Source: Bubalus kerabau
Taxonomy: Eukaryota; Chordata; Mammalia; Artiodactyla; Bovidae
Direction of reading: 5' to 3'
Assembly (NCBI RefSeq): GCF_029407905.1
Contig: NC_073637.1
Coordinates: forward strand, 42,966,501 to 43,030,500
DNA length: 64,000 nt
The notes beneath the pieces are model-generated. The model searched no databases and was not told the DNA's origin. It saw only the letters and a program-made list of their open reading frames with translations. This document shows, one piece after another, positions 11,257 to 23,879 of the stretch; position 1 is the stretch's first letter, and every line of letters begins with the position of its first letter. A program made the position numbers and the translations under genes.

Positions 11257-12020
11257 AAAGTATGATATGCAATTCCTATTAATCTCAAAAATGACTTTAA
11301 TATAATACAGATTTATAGCATCCACTGATTTCAAAGAATAGTCTAGACAAGTAAGATTTAAGTAAATCTAAAGTTTTTATTTTTAGAACTGAATAAGTCT
11401 GTTTACATAATGAATTCTCTTTATATTTTATGTAATATCAAGAATAGTTGGGTTTAAAATTGCAGCATGGAATTGGCAGAGATATTGCTTCTTAAAAACA
11501 CTTGCCTACATAGTGCTTGACCAGCATAATTGCTAAGTATTAAATTCAACCACAAAACTTTTTTAGATGGATAACTATAAATAGAAGAATTAAGACAACT
11601 TTTTTTTAAGATCTCCAGACACAATTGTAAAATAGCATAGTGGAGATTATACTAGCATATTTCCTTAAACCAATGACTTCTTAATAAATGAATGCATACA
11701 AAGGATATGAATTTTTTCTTCTTACTAGATATATATTACATTGGAAGACTGAAGTCCAAAAAAATCAACATGCAAGGATAATCTATTAGAACATAAATTA
11801 ATGTTTTAATCTCAGACGTTTCTGCTGTTTTTCTTTCCCCATAATAAAAAAACAAGACCTTTGTTCCTTGCTGCAAGGAAACCAGATTAAAAGCAAAAAC
11901 TGTTTAAATACAATCTCTATTTCTGTCAAATGCCACCTTTTTTGAGAATTTTAGGCTACATGCTTTCAGTGGGATGAGAGAGAAGAGAATAATAGAGTAA
12001 GGTGGGAGAGAGGAAAGTTT
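11257..12020. other. Single-copy AT-rich DNA
   Basis: No gene, repeat family or strong motif seen. Confidence 0.6.
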
Positions 12021-12031
12021 TAACCAAAACT

Positions 12032-12295
12032 GCTGCTGCTGCTGCTAAGTCGCTTCAGTCGTGTCCGACTCTGTGCAACCCCATAGATGGCAGCCCATCA
12101 AGCTCCCCCGTCCATGGGATTCTCAAGGCAAGAACACTGGAGTGGGTTGCCATTTCCTTCTCCAGTGCATGAAAGTGAAGAGTGAAAGTGAAGTCACTCA
12201 GTTGTGTCTGACTCAGCGACCCCATGGACTGCAGCCTACCAGGCTCCTCCATCCATGGGATTTTCCAGGCAAGAGTACTGGAGTAGGGTGCCACT
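12032..12295 (-). mobile_element. Bov-A2 SINE (dimer)
   Basis: Antisense Bov-A2: the (CTG)5 run at 12030-12044 is its CAG tail, followed by both monomers joined at TGCATGAAAGTGAAGAGTGA. TSD 10 of 11: TAACCAAAACT (12021-12031) and TAGCCAAAACT (12296-12306). Confidence 0.95.
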
Positions 12296-12306
12296 TAGCC
12301 AAAACT

Positions 12307-13264
12307 AGGAAACAGATAATGTTTGGGTTCTCTTCACACATTCACTGAACCCAGGATAAGCTTAAGAGAAGTGAGAAATCAAGATTCTGCCATTGTGTAG
12401 GTTTGAGGAGTTTTTGGAACATCTGTGATAGTCTAAGATGAGCTACACTATGTTATCTGGATATGAAACAACACCAAGTTCCCTTTAAATGAGAACCTAT
12501 CATGAAGAAAAGGGGATTGGTTTAATGACTTGGTTACAAATTGAAGACTTAGATTGTTGTCGGGTGACATTGATTTTGGTCCAGCACAGCAGACATTTGA
12601 AGCACCCTCTGAATATAAGGATGTGTGTTTGAAGATAAAGGCTGTGTGGGTGAACATGGAGACAAGGATGGGACCCTGGGTTGCAGCATCCTTTCAGGCT
12701 TGTGCAAGGGAGGATACCAGAAGGACACTGCTGCAGCAGTAGAAAATGCCCTACAAGATTACTACGGGAGTCTTCAGCAGCAATATTTAGTGTCTGATCC
12801 AATTCTATTTTTTTTTTTTTTTCTATGTAGTGCTTCAGAACAGGTCCTAAACCTTGGCACCAAGAAGGCTGCTAATTTTTAATCTTTTTATTGAAAGTAT
12901 GTGAATACTATAAGAAAAAAAATAACAGGATTTGATGTTAATTTTGGCAGGTAGGTTGGCGGGTAGGTTCTCATGAAAGACCAAACCAGCTGACGATGAT
13001 ATAATAAAACGAAAGTATAATGTTAGAAGTGTAATCTAAGATAGTATAATCACATGAAATATAAATATGGATTCTGAGTCCTATTGATAAGTATTAATTT
13101 TTATTTTCATTTAAAAATTTGAGATATAGATATTAAAGATGTTATGTTATTTTCTGAAGGGAAAGACACAATGTAGCAAAGTTAAAATTTTAAGCCAAAT
13201 TTTAAAAACATCATGATCTAGTCACTAGGCCACCTGATAACCTTTATTAAAAATTGCATCTGAT
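12307..13264. other. Unclassified island with a T-run, then AT-rich DNA
   Basis: 12540-12805 is richer in G+C than its flanks and ends at a T-run (12809-12823). Open frames of 60-100 codons occur on both strands here, but none gives a protein I recognise and none is clearly preferred. From 12880 to 13264 the sequence is plain AT-rich DNA. No gene called. Confidence 0.5.
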
Positions 13265-13275
13265 AATGCATAGAC

Positions 13276-13469
13276 TTGGGCTTCCCTCAAAGCTCAGTTG
13301 GTATAGAATTCACCTGCAATGCAGGAGACTCTGGTTCAATTCCTGGATTGGGAAGATCGCTTGGAGAAGGGAAAGGCTACCAACTCCAGTATTCTGGCCT
13401 ACAGAATTCCATGGACTGTATAGTCCATGTGATCACAAAGAGTCAGACATGACTTTCACTTTCAATTTC
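13276..13469 (+). mobile_element. Bov-tA SINE
   Basis: GGGCTTCCCTCAAAGCTCAG head, GAGAAGGGAAAGGCTACC junction, CAAAGAGTCAGACATGAC end. TSD 10 of 11: AATGCATAGAC (13265-13275) and AATGCTTAGAC (13470-13480). Confidence 0.95.
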
Positions 13470-13480
13470 AATGCTTAGAC

Positions 13481-14064
13481 AAGGAAAAAATGCTTAATGT
13501 CATATAAAGTAAAAAAATAAAGTTTTATATTTGATATTATCTAAAATAAGCAAACATATATATATATGTAATAAACCAGGTATTTTTCTGTTAGAATCAC
13601 TGCTTCATCTTTAGGCAATGGTACAAAATTGGCATTCTGTAAATGTTTGAGTTGTTAAATTAATATGTGTATGCAATTGTATGTAACCTATAAATAAGTG
13701 TCCTTCTGGCAGACTGTCAGGAAATATACAAATATGCTCTTACTATTGTTTATGTTTGGGTTATAAGATTGTGAAAATTTGTTGTTTTTTCTGTTTTTTT
13801 CAATGGATATACCTTTATTTTATCATAAAAATAAATATCTTAAAATATAAATAAAATTATGAATATAACTAACAATAAAATTACCTTATAGGTTAAACAA
13901 CAAAAATTGGAATGTGAATAAAGTACATATGGGAAGTAAATATTCCTATAATGCCACATAGGTGACTGATCCTCATGATATTTAATGCCAGATTAATTTA
14001 CAGTGGCTTTGAAATTCAATATATCTAGTCTGAAACCCCTATTGAAGCACAGTCTTAATTAAAC
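13481..14064. other. Single-copy AT-rich DNA
   Basis: Includes a short (AT)n stretch near 13553-13568 and T-rich runs near 13780. No gene seen. Confidence 0.6.
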
Positions 14065-14235
14065 AATATTAGGTAAGTAATGCAGCTTATTGAAGAAAGA
14101 TTCTTCACCTGTAAAATGTGAATACCAATGTTGACCATGTAAGATTTAGGGGAGGATTAGGGCTGTTGGTTTAAAAGGCTGGCTGCAGTGTCTAATACAG
14201 AGCTGATACTAGGTGTGGCCAATTACTGTTATTTA
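14065..14235 (-). mobile_element. MIR SINE, antisense
   Basis: TTCTTCACCTGTAAAATGTG, then GGAGGATTAGGGCTGTTGG, then CTGCAGTGTCTAATACAGAG and a degraded AATTACTGTTATT end match antisense MIR in order. Confidence 0.7.
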
Positions 14236-16189
14236 TAACTGAAGTTAACTGTTACACATATAATGTATATGCATATATTTGCAACCATAATAGATTTGAA
14301 GACTTCCATAAAATGTCCATAGTCTTTAACAAGAGTTAATTTTTCATTTCTTTAAGTATTGATCCATGTGTTGTTTCTATTCAGAAATATAGAAATATGC
14401 TAACCATTCAATTTGAAAAACCTCTGCGTTGAAAGTATATAAAGAAGCTGCATTACTTTTTGTTATAAAATGCCATTAGAAAAATAGATTTCAAGTCAAA
14501 AGCCAGAAATAAACATTTACAAGAAGAACATGATCTGCTTGCATCATCACCCATGGAAGTCTATGTCTCCATTTCAATAATTAAAGCGTCGAGTAGCTAC
14601 ATATTTGAATGTTTAGTGCACTTATCTGTGTTATGATTCAAATGTGCTCATGTGGTGAAATGGTTTATTTTACAAGTGCTCATTTAATTGAATCTGACAT
14701 TTCACATTCCTATGCCCATAATGCATTGACTTGGACTATGTGATTAATAAAATGTATCTAGTATTTGCTCTATTTCCTATTCTTTTTTTTAAGACAGAAA
14801 AGGAAATTAAATTCTTCAAAACCTTTTCACCCTTGTGATTTTGTAACTTATACTTTAGTAAATTTTCTTTTCTTTTTTCTGAAGTTTAACCTTAGTTAAA
14901 AACTATGCGTATCAACTGTAGCTCACATGTTTATTAAGGAATAAAATAATGTGTTATAGATTAACTAAATACATATGGAAGGTAACCATTTGGGTAGTCA
15001 TAAGTCGTGCTGCCATTCTCTGACTTTGAACTTCTAAGATTTCAGGTCCACCAATTACAGGATTGCATTACTCTTCTAGAAGTTCAAGCTTCAGAAATAA
15101 TCAGAGATAATTATATCCTAGAAAATGAAACATTCTCTGTTAACAATATTGCCAGATTTTGAACAAATAGTATGCTTCTTACCTAGATCTACATTCTCAA
15201 CTCCTTGAATACGTAAGTTAATGGGGTACTAAGGTATTTACTTGCTCTTTATATATGTGTTTAGATTTACATAAAGGCTGCTCTAAAGAGTGTCATCTTT
15301 TATCAGAAACAAGAAGGATCAGATAAGCTCAGTTGGCAGATGATTTAACTGATGAGCCTCAATTGATTAAGAAGTAAAATAAATAGACTACAAGGAAAAC
15401 AACAAGGCATAGCAGCTAAATGCAGTTTAGCTGTTAAATACATGGAAGCAAAATACCAAAACTCTAGTCTCTTTTGGATAGCTGGACCAATGAAAACTGT
15501 ATTCTCCAGACCTGATGTACTATTATGAACATCAAAAGACATCCTGGATTTCTGAAAATTAATCCCTGCTGAGGATAGTTTTATTAATTGTGGTTTATAG
15601 TTGGGTGATGAAAAATTGATTTCACATGTACCAGAGACAATCCATAAGATGTCAGAATGGCCCGGGCATAGTTACCCAACTTTGCAAGGTGATGAATTCC
15701 ATCCTACTAGCTCTCCTGGTCTGGATGTTTCGTCCTCCTCCTCTCCCACCTTCTTGTTAAAGTTCCAGGACTTCTGTAGGGTTTTCCTCAATTACACTAA
15801 TATTTGAACACTTAGTCTTGAACTTTTATAACACTTTATTATACACATGCTGCCAGTAACATAATCAGGACTGTATTGAGAAATATGTTTCCTGATGTGG
15901 AAATGAATATGCTTTTGGAATATAGGAAGAAAGTCATGGTTTCAAGTGCAAATACGGTCTTGCTCAAGCACTCTTGATAACTTTCACGTGTTCCTTGTTC
16001 AGCCTCACTTTTGTAGCTTTTCTGCCCAAAATGCACAACTAAAATCTAATAATGAAAAATGAACTGACAAAAATTCAGCAACATTCTCTAAAATAAATGG
16101 CTTTACTATTCAAAAATGTCAGTGTCATGAAAGATAAACAGATTAGTAGAAAGACTTAGAAACTGTATAACATTAAAGAAGGTTAAAGG
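14236..16189. other. Single-copy DNA, no gene seen
   Basis: About 2 kb without a recognised repeat. The longest frames (65-68 codons, near 15345-16036) lack recognisable protein features. Confidence 0.6.
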
Positions 16190-16460
16190 GACCACTGGCA
16201 CCCCACTCCAGTACTCTTGCCTGGCAAATCCCATGGACGGAGGAGACTGGTGGGCTGTAGTCCATGGGGTCACTAGGAGTCGGACACGACTGAGCGACTT
16301 CACTTTCACTCTTCACTTTCATGCATTGGAGAAGGAAATGGCAACCCACTCCAGTGTTCTTGCCTGGAGAATCCCAGGGATGGGGGAGCCTGGTGGGCTG
16401 CCGTCTATGGGGTCGCACAGAGTCGGACACGACTGAAGTGACTTAGCAGCAGCAGCAGCA
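16190..16460 (+). mobile_element. Bov-A2 SINE (dimer)
   Basis: CACTGGCACCCCACTCCAG start, CACTTTCATGCATTGGAGAA linker, second monomer, and a (CAG)5 tail at 16446-16460. Little diverged, so young, yet no TSD is obvious; one flank may have changed. Confidence 0.94.
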
Positions 16461-17188
16461 AATGCAGAAAATGCCTCTGGATTGGAGCACAGACCAGGAA
16501 AAAAAAATTTCTAATGAGAAAAATGATGACGGACATTTGAATAAAATATGTCACCTAGTCAATAGTATATGTCAGTGTTAACTTCCTGATTTTAGTAATT
16601 ACATATGGTTGTATAGGATATAGATTTTATAAACACACATTGTAGTATTCAGGGGTAAGGGTCATCATACAGTTTACTCTGAAACAGTTCAGAAAACAAA
16701 GTGTCAGCGTGGGGAGTAGAGGGAGACAAACATACGAAATAAATGAATAAAATGTTAATGTTGGGATCTGTGTAAAGGGCATATAGGAATAATTCAGTTT
16801 TTCAATTTTCATTATTTGAAATTAAATAAATATATAAATTGAAACAAACATTGATAAAAGCAAGCTAAGTTTCATGTTCCACTTTCCTACTTATTCTATG
16901 TGACTAAAAAATGAATTCTCAAGTTATCTTGACCATTGTGATGTCTCTGCCTCCACTGAAACTACCCATAGTGAGTTTAACAATGTGTGATAGCCACACA
17001 TAGCCAAATTTAAAAATAAAAGATAAAGAAAACATGGGAACTTATTGATTTCACATGAATAAGCCCAAAATTTAAATAAGTCAAATACAATTCCAGCCTT
17101 TGGAAGAGAAATAATTAATGAAGGGCATTTGGTAATCTACTATGGGTTCCCGTTGAACTGGTTAATCCATTCATTCTTTCAACACATT
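16461..17188. other. Single-copy AT-rich DNA
   Basis: No gene or repeat family recognised. Confidence 0.55.
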
Positions 17189-17199
17189 ATGATACTCAC

Positions 17200-17409
17200 T
17201 ATGCTGTAATTAGTTGCTCAGTAGTGTCCAACTCTTTGTGACCCCGTAACTGCAGCCCACCAGGCTCCTCTGTCCAGGGGGATTCTCCAGGCAAGAATAC
17301 TGAAGTGTGTTGCCATGCCCCCTGCTAGGGGGTCTCCCCAACCTAGGGATCAAACTCAGGTCTCCCACAGTGCAGGCAGAGTCTTTACCAATAGCTACGA
17401 GGGAAACCC
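17200..17409 (-). mobile_element. Bov-tA SINE with exact 11-bp TSD
   Basis: TTAGTTGCTCAGTAGTGTCC body and GCAGGCAGAGTCTTTACC head. TSD ATGATACTCAC at 17189-17199 and 17410-17420. Confidence 0.96.
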
Positions 17410-17420
17410 ATGATACTCAC

Positions 17421-18062
17421 AGAGGGAGCACTATAGGCTGGGTTCTGTGTGCCTTTGTATTTGTCAATTTGACATGATTTCATCACTGTTCCCAAGTTGC
17501 TTAAATGAGAGGCCTTGCATAAAACATAATATTTAATGCCAAGTGATGACTATTGCCTCTTGGCACAGGTTGGATATCTTCCAGAAACTTATATTTTAGG
17601 ATTATTTGCTAACTATCTAAATGATTATATAAATAATATTTATATTCTAAGCCATTGAAATGATGGCTTTAAGATATTTAATTGACTTTTATTTAGATAC
17701 AGTTCACTGTATATTTGTGAATTGTAAAAGCAACATACCTATGAGGAAAAAGCACACAGTTTTTCTGGAAACCTGGAATACTAAAAATTAGAAACAAGGA
17801 CATCATAAATTAAGAGCATTCTTTTACTTAAAAAAACCTTAGTAGATACAGCCCAGTATATTTTCCAAGACTGGAGCAAGGGCAAAATGCTAAAGTGTCA
17901 GAAATTGAATTATAATTAACAGTATTTTGAAATCATATTGTATCTCTAAGAAAAAAAAATTATCTCTTAGTTTTATTAATGTATATTTTTCTTAAAGTAA
18001 GATGTACTTTGATTTTGTTCAGTAGATCTATTTCAGTACTGACTGTTCTAAGTTAATACATA
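17421..18062. other. Single-copy AT-rich DNA
   Basis: No gene or repeat family recognised. Confidence 0.55.
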
Positions 18063-18069
18063 TTTGATT

Positions 18070-18298
18070 GGGGCTTCCCAGGTGGCACTAGTGGTAAAGA
18101 ACATTCCTGCCAAGGTTGGAGACATAAGAGATGCGGGTTTGATCCCTGGGTTGTGAAGATCCCATGGAAGAAGGCATGGAAACCTACTCCAGTAGTCTTC
18201 CCTAAAGAATCCCATGGACAGAAGAATCTGGTGGGCTACAGTTAATGGGGTTGCAAATAGTCAGACGTGACTGAAGTAATTTAGCAGGCACACACACC
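18070..18298 (+). mobile_element. Bov-tA SINE with (CA)n tail
   Basis: GGGCTTCCCAGGTGGCACTAG head, TGAAGTAATTTAGCAGG end, then a short CACACACAC tail at 18286-18297. Candidate 7-bp TSD TTTGATT (18063-18069, 18299-18305). Confidence 0.93.
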
Positions 18299-18305
18299 TT
18301 TGATT

Positions 18306-19214
18306 TAATATTTGTTTCCAAAAAGTATAGATTTCTATATTTCCTAAAGCATGCATACAAATATCATTAAATCATAGAACTTCTTAAGATCTTAAGTGCT
18401 AATATTCCATATACATTATACTTTTGGAATATTTAATGTATATGCTATTCAGACTTTTTAATCTTACATTTTGAACAGCTTTTTATTTTTACATAGATAT
18501 ATTTCTAATAATGGGCTTTACATATTAGTTGCCACTTTATGTGTATAAATACATCATTTTTATCTGAAGTTAATTTTAGTGATAGTAAAGATTTTTCTAC
18601 ACCTGCCCAGTTTTTCTAGATATAATGTGAAACATATAGCAAAATGTTGGCAAAATGCACTTCAAAGTCTGTTCTCATTTTATAAAGATCAATTTTTGAA
18701 AAAAAAGTTCTGACAACATTTAAAAGAACTTCCAAAGCCATAGTCTTGAAGTACATAAGATTCAAAGAAAGATAAGATTCAAAGTATCTTATCAAATCTT
18801 ATCAAAGTAGATAAGATTCTGGAAAGATCATCAAACCTCAAATCTTAATAAAAACTATCATTGATTTTTATTTGAGTAGTACATATGATTTGATTTTATG
18901 AAGCTTACGTTTCCATAATCATTTTCTTTTTGAATATGAAGCAAACTCTACCTGCTGAATGAGTCCATTTGTTCCAAGGGTTGGAATGCTGGAGAATATT
19001 CAAATATTTTATCCCCAAATTATATAAGAAATAGTTATGGAATACCTACATTTATAGCTATTTGCATACCAATGAATAAAACAATCAAATACTTTTGCCA
19101 TCACAAAATTTACATTTCCATGGGAAAAACACTAAATAAAGTAATTATTGATAAATAACCCTGATGGGTGAAGAACAATAATGGAGACTGGTTTAGAGGG
19201 GAAAATTAGAAGTT
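18306..19214. other. Single-copy AT-rich DNA with a GATAAG cluster
   Basis: Four GATAAG motifs, two on each strand, lie in 18771-18815 within a locally duplicated AAGATTCAAAG sequence. No gene seen. Confidence 0.55.
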
Positions 19215-19915
19215 CAGTTTTGGGCATTTTAATTTTGAGATAATTAGATACCCAAAGAGTGATGTCAAATAGGCCAATGGCTACAACTCAAGAACTCAAG
19301 AGATGATCACCCTGTAGATATATGCTTGAGAGTTTTCTGGTTTCTGATATTTGAAGCAATAAGGCAAGAGGAGACAATGAATTAACTGAGTGCAGATACA
19401 ATAGAGAAAAAAGGCCAAGGAGTCACATCCTGGAACATTCCAGTAGAGGCGAGAAACTAGTCCAGAGGTCTGAGAAGAAAATAAGAGGAAAACCAGAAAA
19501 CTTATGGTTTCCTCAAAACCAACAGAGTAAAACATTTCTGTGTGTATGTGTGTGTATAAGTGCATGCTCAGTCGTGTCTGACTCTTTGCAACCCCATGGA
19601 CTGTAACCCATCAGGCTCCTCTGTCCATGGAATTTTCCAGGCAAGAATACTGGAGTGGGTTGCCATTTCTTCCTCCAAGGTATCTTCCCATCCCAGGGAT
19701 AGAACCCATGTCTCTTGCATCTTCTGCACTGACAGGCAGGTTCTTTACCACTAGCACCACATGGGAAGCCCCATAGAAAAAACATTTCTTGGAAAGTAAT
19801 ATGATGAAGGTTATGAATATGATAAAAGTAAGACAGAGTTGTCCGTTTGATTTAACCACATGGAGGTCACTGAAGACCATGTCAGAGCATTTGGGTGCAG
19901 GGTGAGGGGAGATAT
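19215..19915 (+). mobile_element. Ancient interspersed repeat, family uncertain, split by a Bov-tA
   Basis: Landmarks in order: TTTGGGCATTTTAATTTTGAGA, AAGGCCAAGGAGTCACATCC/TGGAACATTCC, AATAAGAGGAAAACCAGAA, then beyond the SINE TTAACCACATGGAGGTCACT. This order matches a mammal-wide repeat I know by pattern but cannot name reliably. It is interrupted at 19540-19778. Confidence 0.5.
19540..19778 (-). mobile_element. Bov-tA SINE with TG-repeat tail
   Basis: Starts with GTGTGTATGTGTGTGTATAA, the complement of a CA-rich 3' tail, then body and head (GGCAGGTTCTTTACCAC...GGGAAGCC). Exact 11-bp TSD AAAACATTTCT at 19529-19539 and 19779-19789. Confidence 0.95.
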
Positions 19916-20737
19916 GGGGAATGAGAAGAGAGAATGTAAAAGGAGGAAATGAAGACTTAGGGGTATTTAAGATGTATTTTAAAACATTTATCTATGGCCG
20001 GAAACAAATGGTACTGGACAAATCAGTAGAACTATATGTATATATGTATGTGTGTGTGAGTATGTTTATTAACAGCTAAAACTGTGCATGTTAGTTTCAC
20101 CTAAGCTGGAGATATAGTCATATATGACATCACTTGATTAGAGAAAACAATCCCCAAAAGGCAAAGTGAGGAAAATTGGAACTAAGCAGGGAAAGAGGGA
20201 GTGTGGCTATTAACTTGACAACCTCTTGATATCAAACATGACTCATAGATTTATCTCATGGTACTGTCCTTTCAGAAGCCAAATGAACTACTATTTCTCA
20301 GGGTTTCTGCTCAGAGGAGCAAGGAAGATTCTATTGCCAGTTACTTTTCCCCATTAGTGAAATTGTGAAATAGGCGTTAGTTCCTCTGCATTTCTGTGTT
20401 GAGTACTTAGTGTTTAGAGTATCCTATGGTGTTCCAAATTTCAGCTTAAAAAGAGACAACCTTGGGTGAGAGGAAAGTAGTGTATGGTGTCATACAGATG
20501 ATGAAGTTGGTTGGAATCTATACAGTTGTTGAGCCCAATGACAGCTGAAATACAAATGAGGAGCCAAAACCCTGAGATTGTAGCAGCCCTCAGTATATGC
20601 TGTGGCATGTAAGGCAGTATTAATTTAATTTGAACTGCAATTAATATTCTTATTTGATTTGTATCCTTATATCAAGGAACCACTAACAAGGAAATATTTG
20701 AAGATGCAAAGAAAGTGGGGGAAGGTTTTTGGGGTTA
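19916..20737. other. Single-copy DNA, perhaps the decayed end of the preceding old repeat
   Basis: Purine-rich toward the left. No gene seen. Confidence 0.5.
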
Positions 20738-20810
20738 GGGATGGGGCAGCCTGGTGGGCTGCCGTCTATGGGGTTGCACAGAGTCGGACACGACTGAAGT
20801 GACTTAGCAG
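20738..20810 (+). mobile_element. Bov-A2 3'-end fragment
   Basis: Last ~70 bp of the second monomer: CTGGTGGGCTGCCGTCTATG, GAGTCGGACACGACTGAAGT, ACTTAGCAG. Low divergence despite the 5' truncation. Confidence 0.88.
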
Positions 20811-22120
20811 TTATGTGAAGTGACGAAACATTTGTGTAAGTGAAAAAGATCAATTCTGGTGGCCTTAGATGAGAACATAGAAACGCATCCAGAATATATA
20901 GGCCAAATGCAGTTAGGTAAATGGACATAATTTTGAGAGTATGTGGCTTTTCCCTTTTGACTGTTTGTGTTTTCTTTTTGAAGTAGGAAGCAATGTCATG
21001 AATTGAGTGCCATGATGTGTAAGAAGAGGTCGAAGGTTTGAGGACAGAGAAGAAAAGGTAGACATATTGTACTAGATGAAGGTAATTGAACAGTACTATT
21101 GCCTTAAATGTAAAGCAACCACATACATTTAAATTAGAATCATCTAGCTGCATAAATCCAGTCATGGAATGGATAGACAATTGGATTGAATTCATTGTCA
21201 TTTCTTACTTTTCAAATACCATAACTTATTAAATTTTTCTGCTTTTTATACTACATGGATTTTATAGTTTTTATACAGATATTTCAACCTAATTGATTGT
21301 CATATTCTCATTTCTCTATCCTCATTACATAATATGCTATATTATATATATATATATACTATATATAAAACTCATTTTTCTATTTGTTTGCATGTTACTT
21401 CATTGGTTCCAGTGATCTCCCACAATGTTGTTATCAGGTTTGGAATAATTTTTGTTTCTACTTGAGTAGAATCTATAACTTTCTTGCTTCTGATTTATTT
21501 CATGCATATACATGTATAACTTCTGTTATAGCTAAATTAAACATCTTACCTTGTGTAACAGGGAAGACATTTTTAACCATTAAATTGTGATTAAACACAT
21601 TTCTATATCTCCCATATTTCATAATCTGGAATAAGATAAAATGTTGCTGGGAATCATATTTATCTTTCTCATGAATATCTTCATCTTTTAAATGCTTTAG
21701 GGTCTTTAGAATATTATAATACACTAGAAAGTAAATCTGTATTTATTTGCATTTAATGGATCTATGAAACATTTCTAGATGTTCAAATTGCAAAACAATT
21801 TAAACTTAATTCTGCCCTATATTTAATACACAAACATGGACATAGAAAGAAAGAAATAGGCAAATAAAATTAATCTTAGCTATACAATAATTTATGACAA
21901 TGTGACTAGATAGAGGAGACATTATTTAATATTTCTCTCTGGATTAATAGGTTCACTGTATTCTTGAACTGGGGGCTCTGATTCAAGCTTCTCCCCTAAT
22001 AATATATGTTATGCGTAAACTATTCTAATACATAAAATTGAAGTTGAAAACTAAAGTTCTAATCTAGAGTGTTTTGATCAGTGTTGTCTAACTTTAAGTT
22101 ATCTAGATAATTGAAGCAAA
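20811..22120. other. Single-copy AT-rich DNA with (TA)n
   Basis: A (TA)n run occupies 21340-21367. No gene recognised. Confidence 0.6.
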
Positions 22121-22131
22121 TAATGTCACAT

Positions 22132-22239
22132 CTTTCTGTGTGCTCAGTCACTTAGTTGTGTCTGACGGAGGCCCCAGAGACTGTAGCTCACCAGGTTCCT
22201 CTGTCCATAGAATTTTCCAGGCAAGAATACTGGAGCAGG
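22132..22239 (-). mobile_element. Bov-tA SINE, body only
   Basis: GTGTGCTCAGTCACTTAGTT to AGGCAAGAATACTGGAGCAG; the tRNA-like head is missing (5'-truncated). TSD 9 of 11: TAATGTCACAT (22121-22131) and TAATATCATAT (22240-22250). Confidence 0.9.
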
Positions 22240-22250
22240 TAATATCATAT

Positions 22251-23860
22251 ATATACCATACATATACATATGCATATGATTGATCTGCAACAAGATTTTT
22301 GTTTTTTTATTTAGTTTATAAAATAGCTTTAGATTACAATCTCATTTCCATATTTGAATTGATCTCCTTTCCCTTCTCTTTCCTTCTTAAAAAATGTTGC
22401 TGTTACTGACATTTTCTCCCCAGTAAAGAATAATCATGACAAACTTTGTTGTCCTATACTTGTCATTCAATTACATATTACCAAAATTATTTTCTAATAA
22501 TTAAAATAATTTGTATTTGTGTTTTTCAGCACTAGATGTTAAAGTTTCAGTTGCTTCAGTAAAGATGCTATTAAATAAATACACACAAATTCCAGGGACA
22601 TTAAACTCATCCAAGCTCATTGATGACCTGTGTCATATATTTGGCATACTGTGTTCTAACATTTTATGTATATCTTTAGCAAAAATATATTGCTAGAAGG
22701 AAATTTATAAATTTCCTACACTTCTGTCATTGTATATTACATAATCAATCTTCGCATTCCTTTTTTGTCAGTATTGATGAGGAAATAATCCTCTCCTATT
22801 GTCTTTCTAAGGCATGACCACATAAATCTTAAGGTAATGTGACAGAATCAGAGAGGCAAGAATTTCCTCTTGATTTTTCATTCATCAATTTGAACTAGTT
22901 TTCTCTGTAGTGTTCGAAATTTATATTAACATAGAAATATTTGTTGCTTTTCGATATTTTTTCATACATCACCATCCCAATTTTTATTGCTTGAAGGCCT
23001 CAATGGTTTTATGGTGAATGGTTCACATAATTGGAAAATCAGGTTTGTTTGGTTTTTTTTTCTGAGGATGTTTTATACATTTAATGGTGTCCTTTAATCT
23101 TCCCTTGTTTGGATAGTATTATAGCTAAAACACTACTTAAAGTTATATGACAGAGTTTCAAATTTTAAAACAAAATTACCTATGAAATTTCAAAGTTTAT
23201 GGTTCATAGTTAACATTGTTGCATTTCTTGTGCCCATTAGGTTGAATTTTTTTTAAGTTACTATAAAAATAAAATTATAAAATGTGAATTAATATTAGTT
23301 ATAACAAAGCTTTTAATAGTATAAACTATGTAGCTACATGGTTCATTTTTTATTGCTAGATATTATGTTTATACTGTGATGTTTAAAATTGGATTTAGAT
23401 GCATTCACACACAGAGACATTACAATATACATATGTTGTAAATGAGATGACTTATATTTCTAGACTTGCTGTAAACAAAAGACTGCAACCACTGTATTAA
23501 AATTAAACAGTAAGCATATTAAAGCATGTGTAATATTATCAAATGTCTATTTTATTCTTAATACTATGTGCTCTTTTATAAATTTTTTGTTGTACTGAAA
23601 ATAAATTATGGTTTATTCATATTAAAATTCATTTTAAGTTTTGCAAGTTTTACCAAAAATAATTGATGGTTTGTTCATATTAAAATAACTCAAAGAACAA
23701 AATGGTGTTCCTTTCTTCCATTGAAATACCAATTTAATATTAAGACATGGAACAATTTGCTTTGTGAGAAATCTGGAAACCAGTTTAGGGGCTCTTGCAC
23801 TCAACAGGAACACAAAACCAGATACAACAAAGCTAGCAGGAAAATTTTTGACACTCTCTC
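22251..23860. other. Single-copy AT-rich DNA
   Basis: TTCATATTAAAAT occurs twice about 60 bp apart near 23615 and 23675. No gene or repeat family recognised. Confidence 0.55.
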
Positions 23861-23879
23861 ACCATAGTTCTTTCCATTG

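Noticed and set aside
17161..17470. Possible old L2/MIR-like sequence around the Bov-tA (CATTCATTCTTTCAACACATT then GAGGGAGCACTATAGGC)
   Set aside because: Only two weak landmarks; not enough to call.
20683..21201. 172-codon minus-strand frame
   Set aside because: Its final part is antisense Bov-A2, and the rest shows no protein feature, start context or splice signal. Chance extension is the simplest reading.
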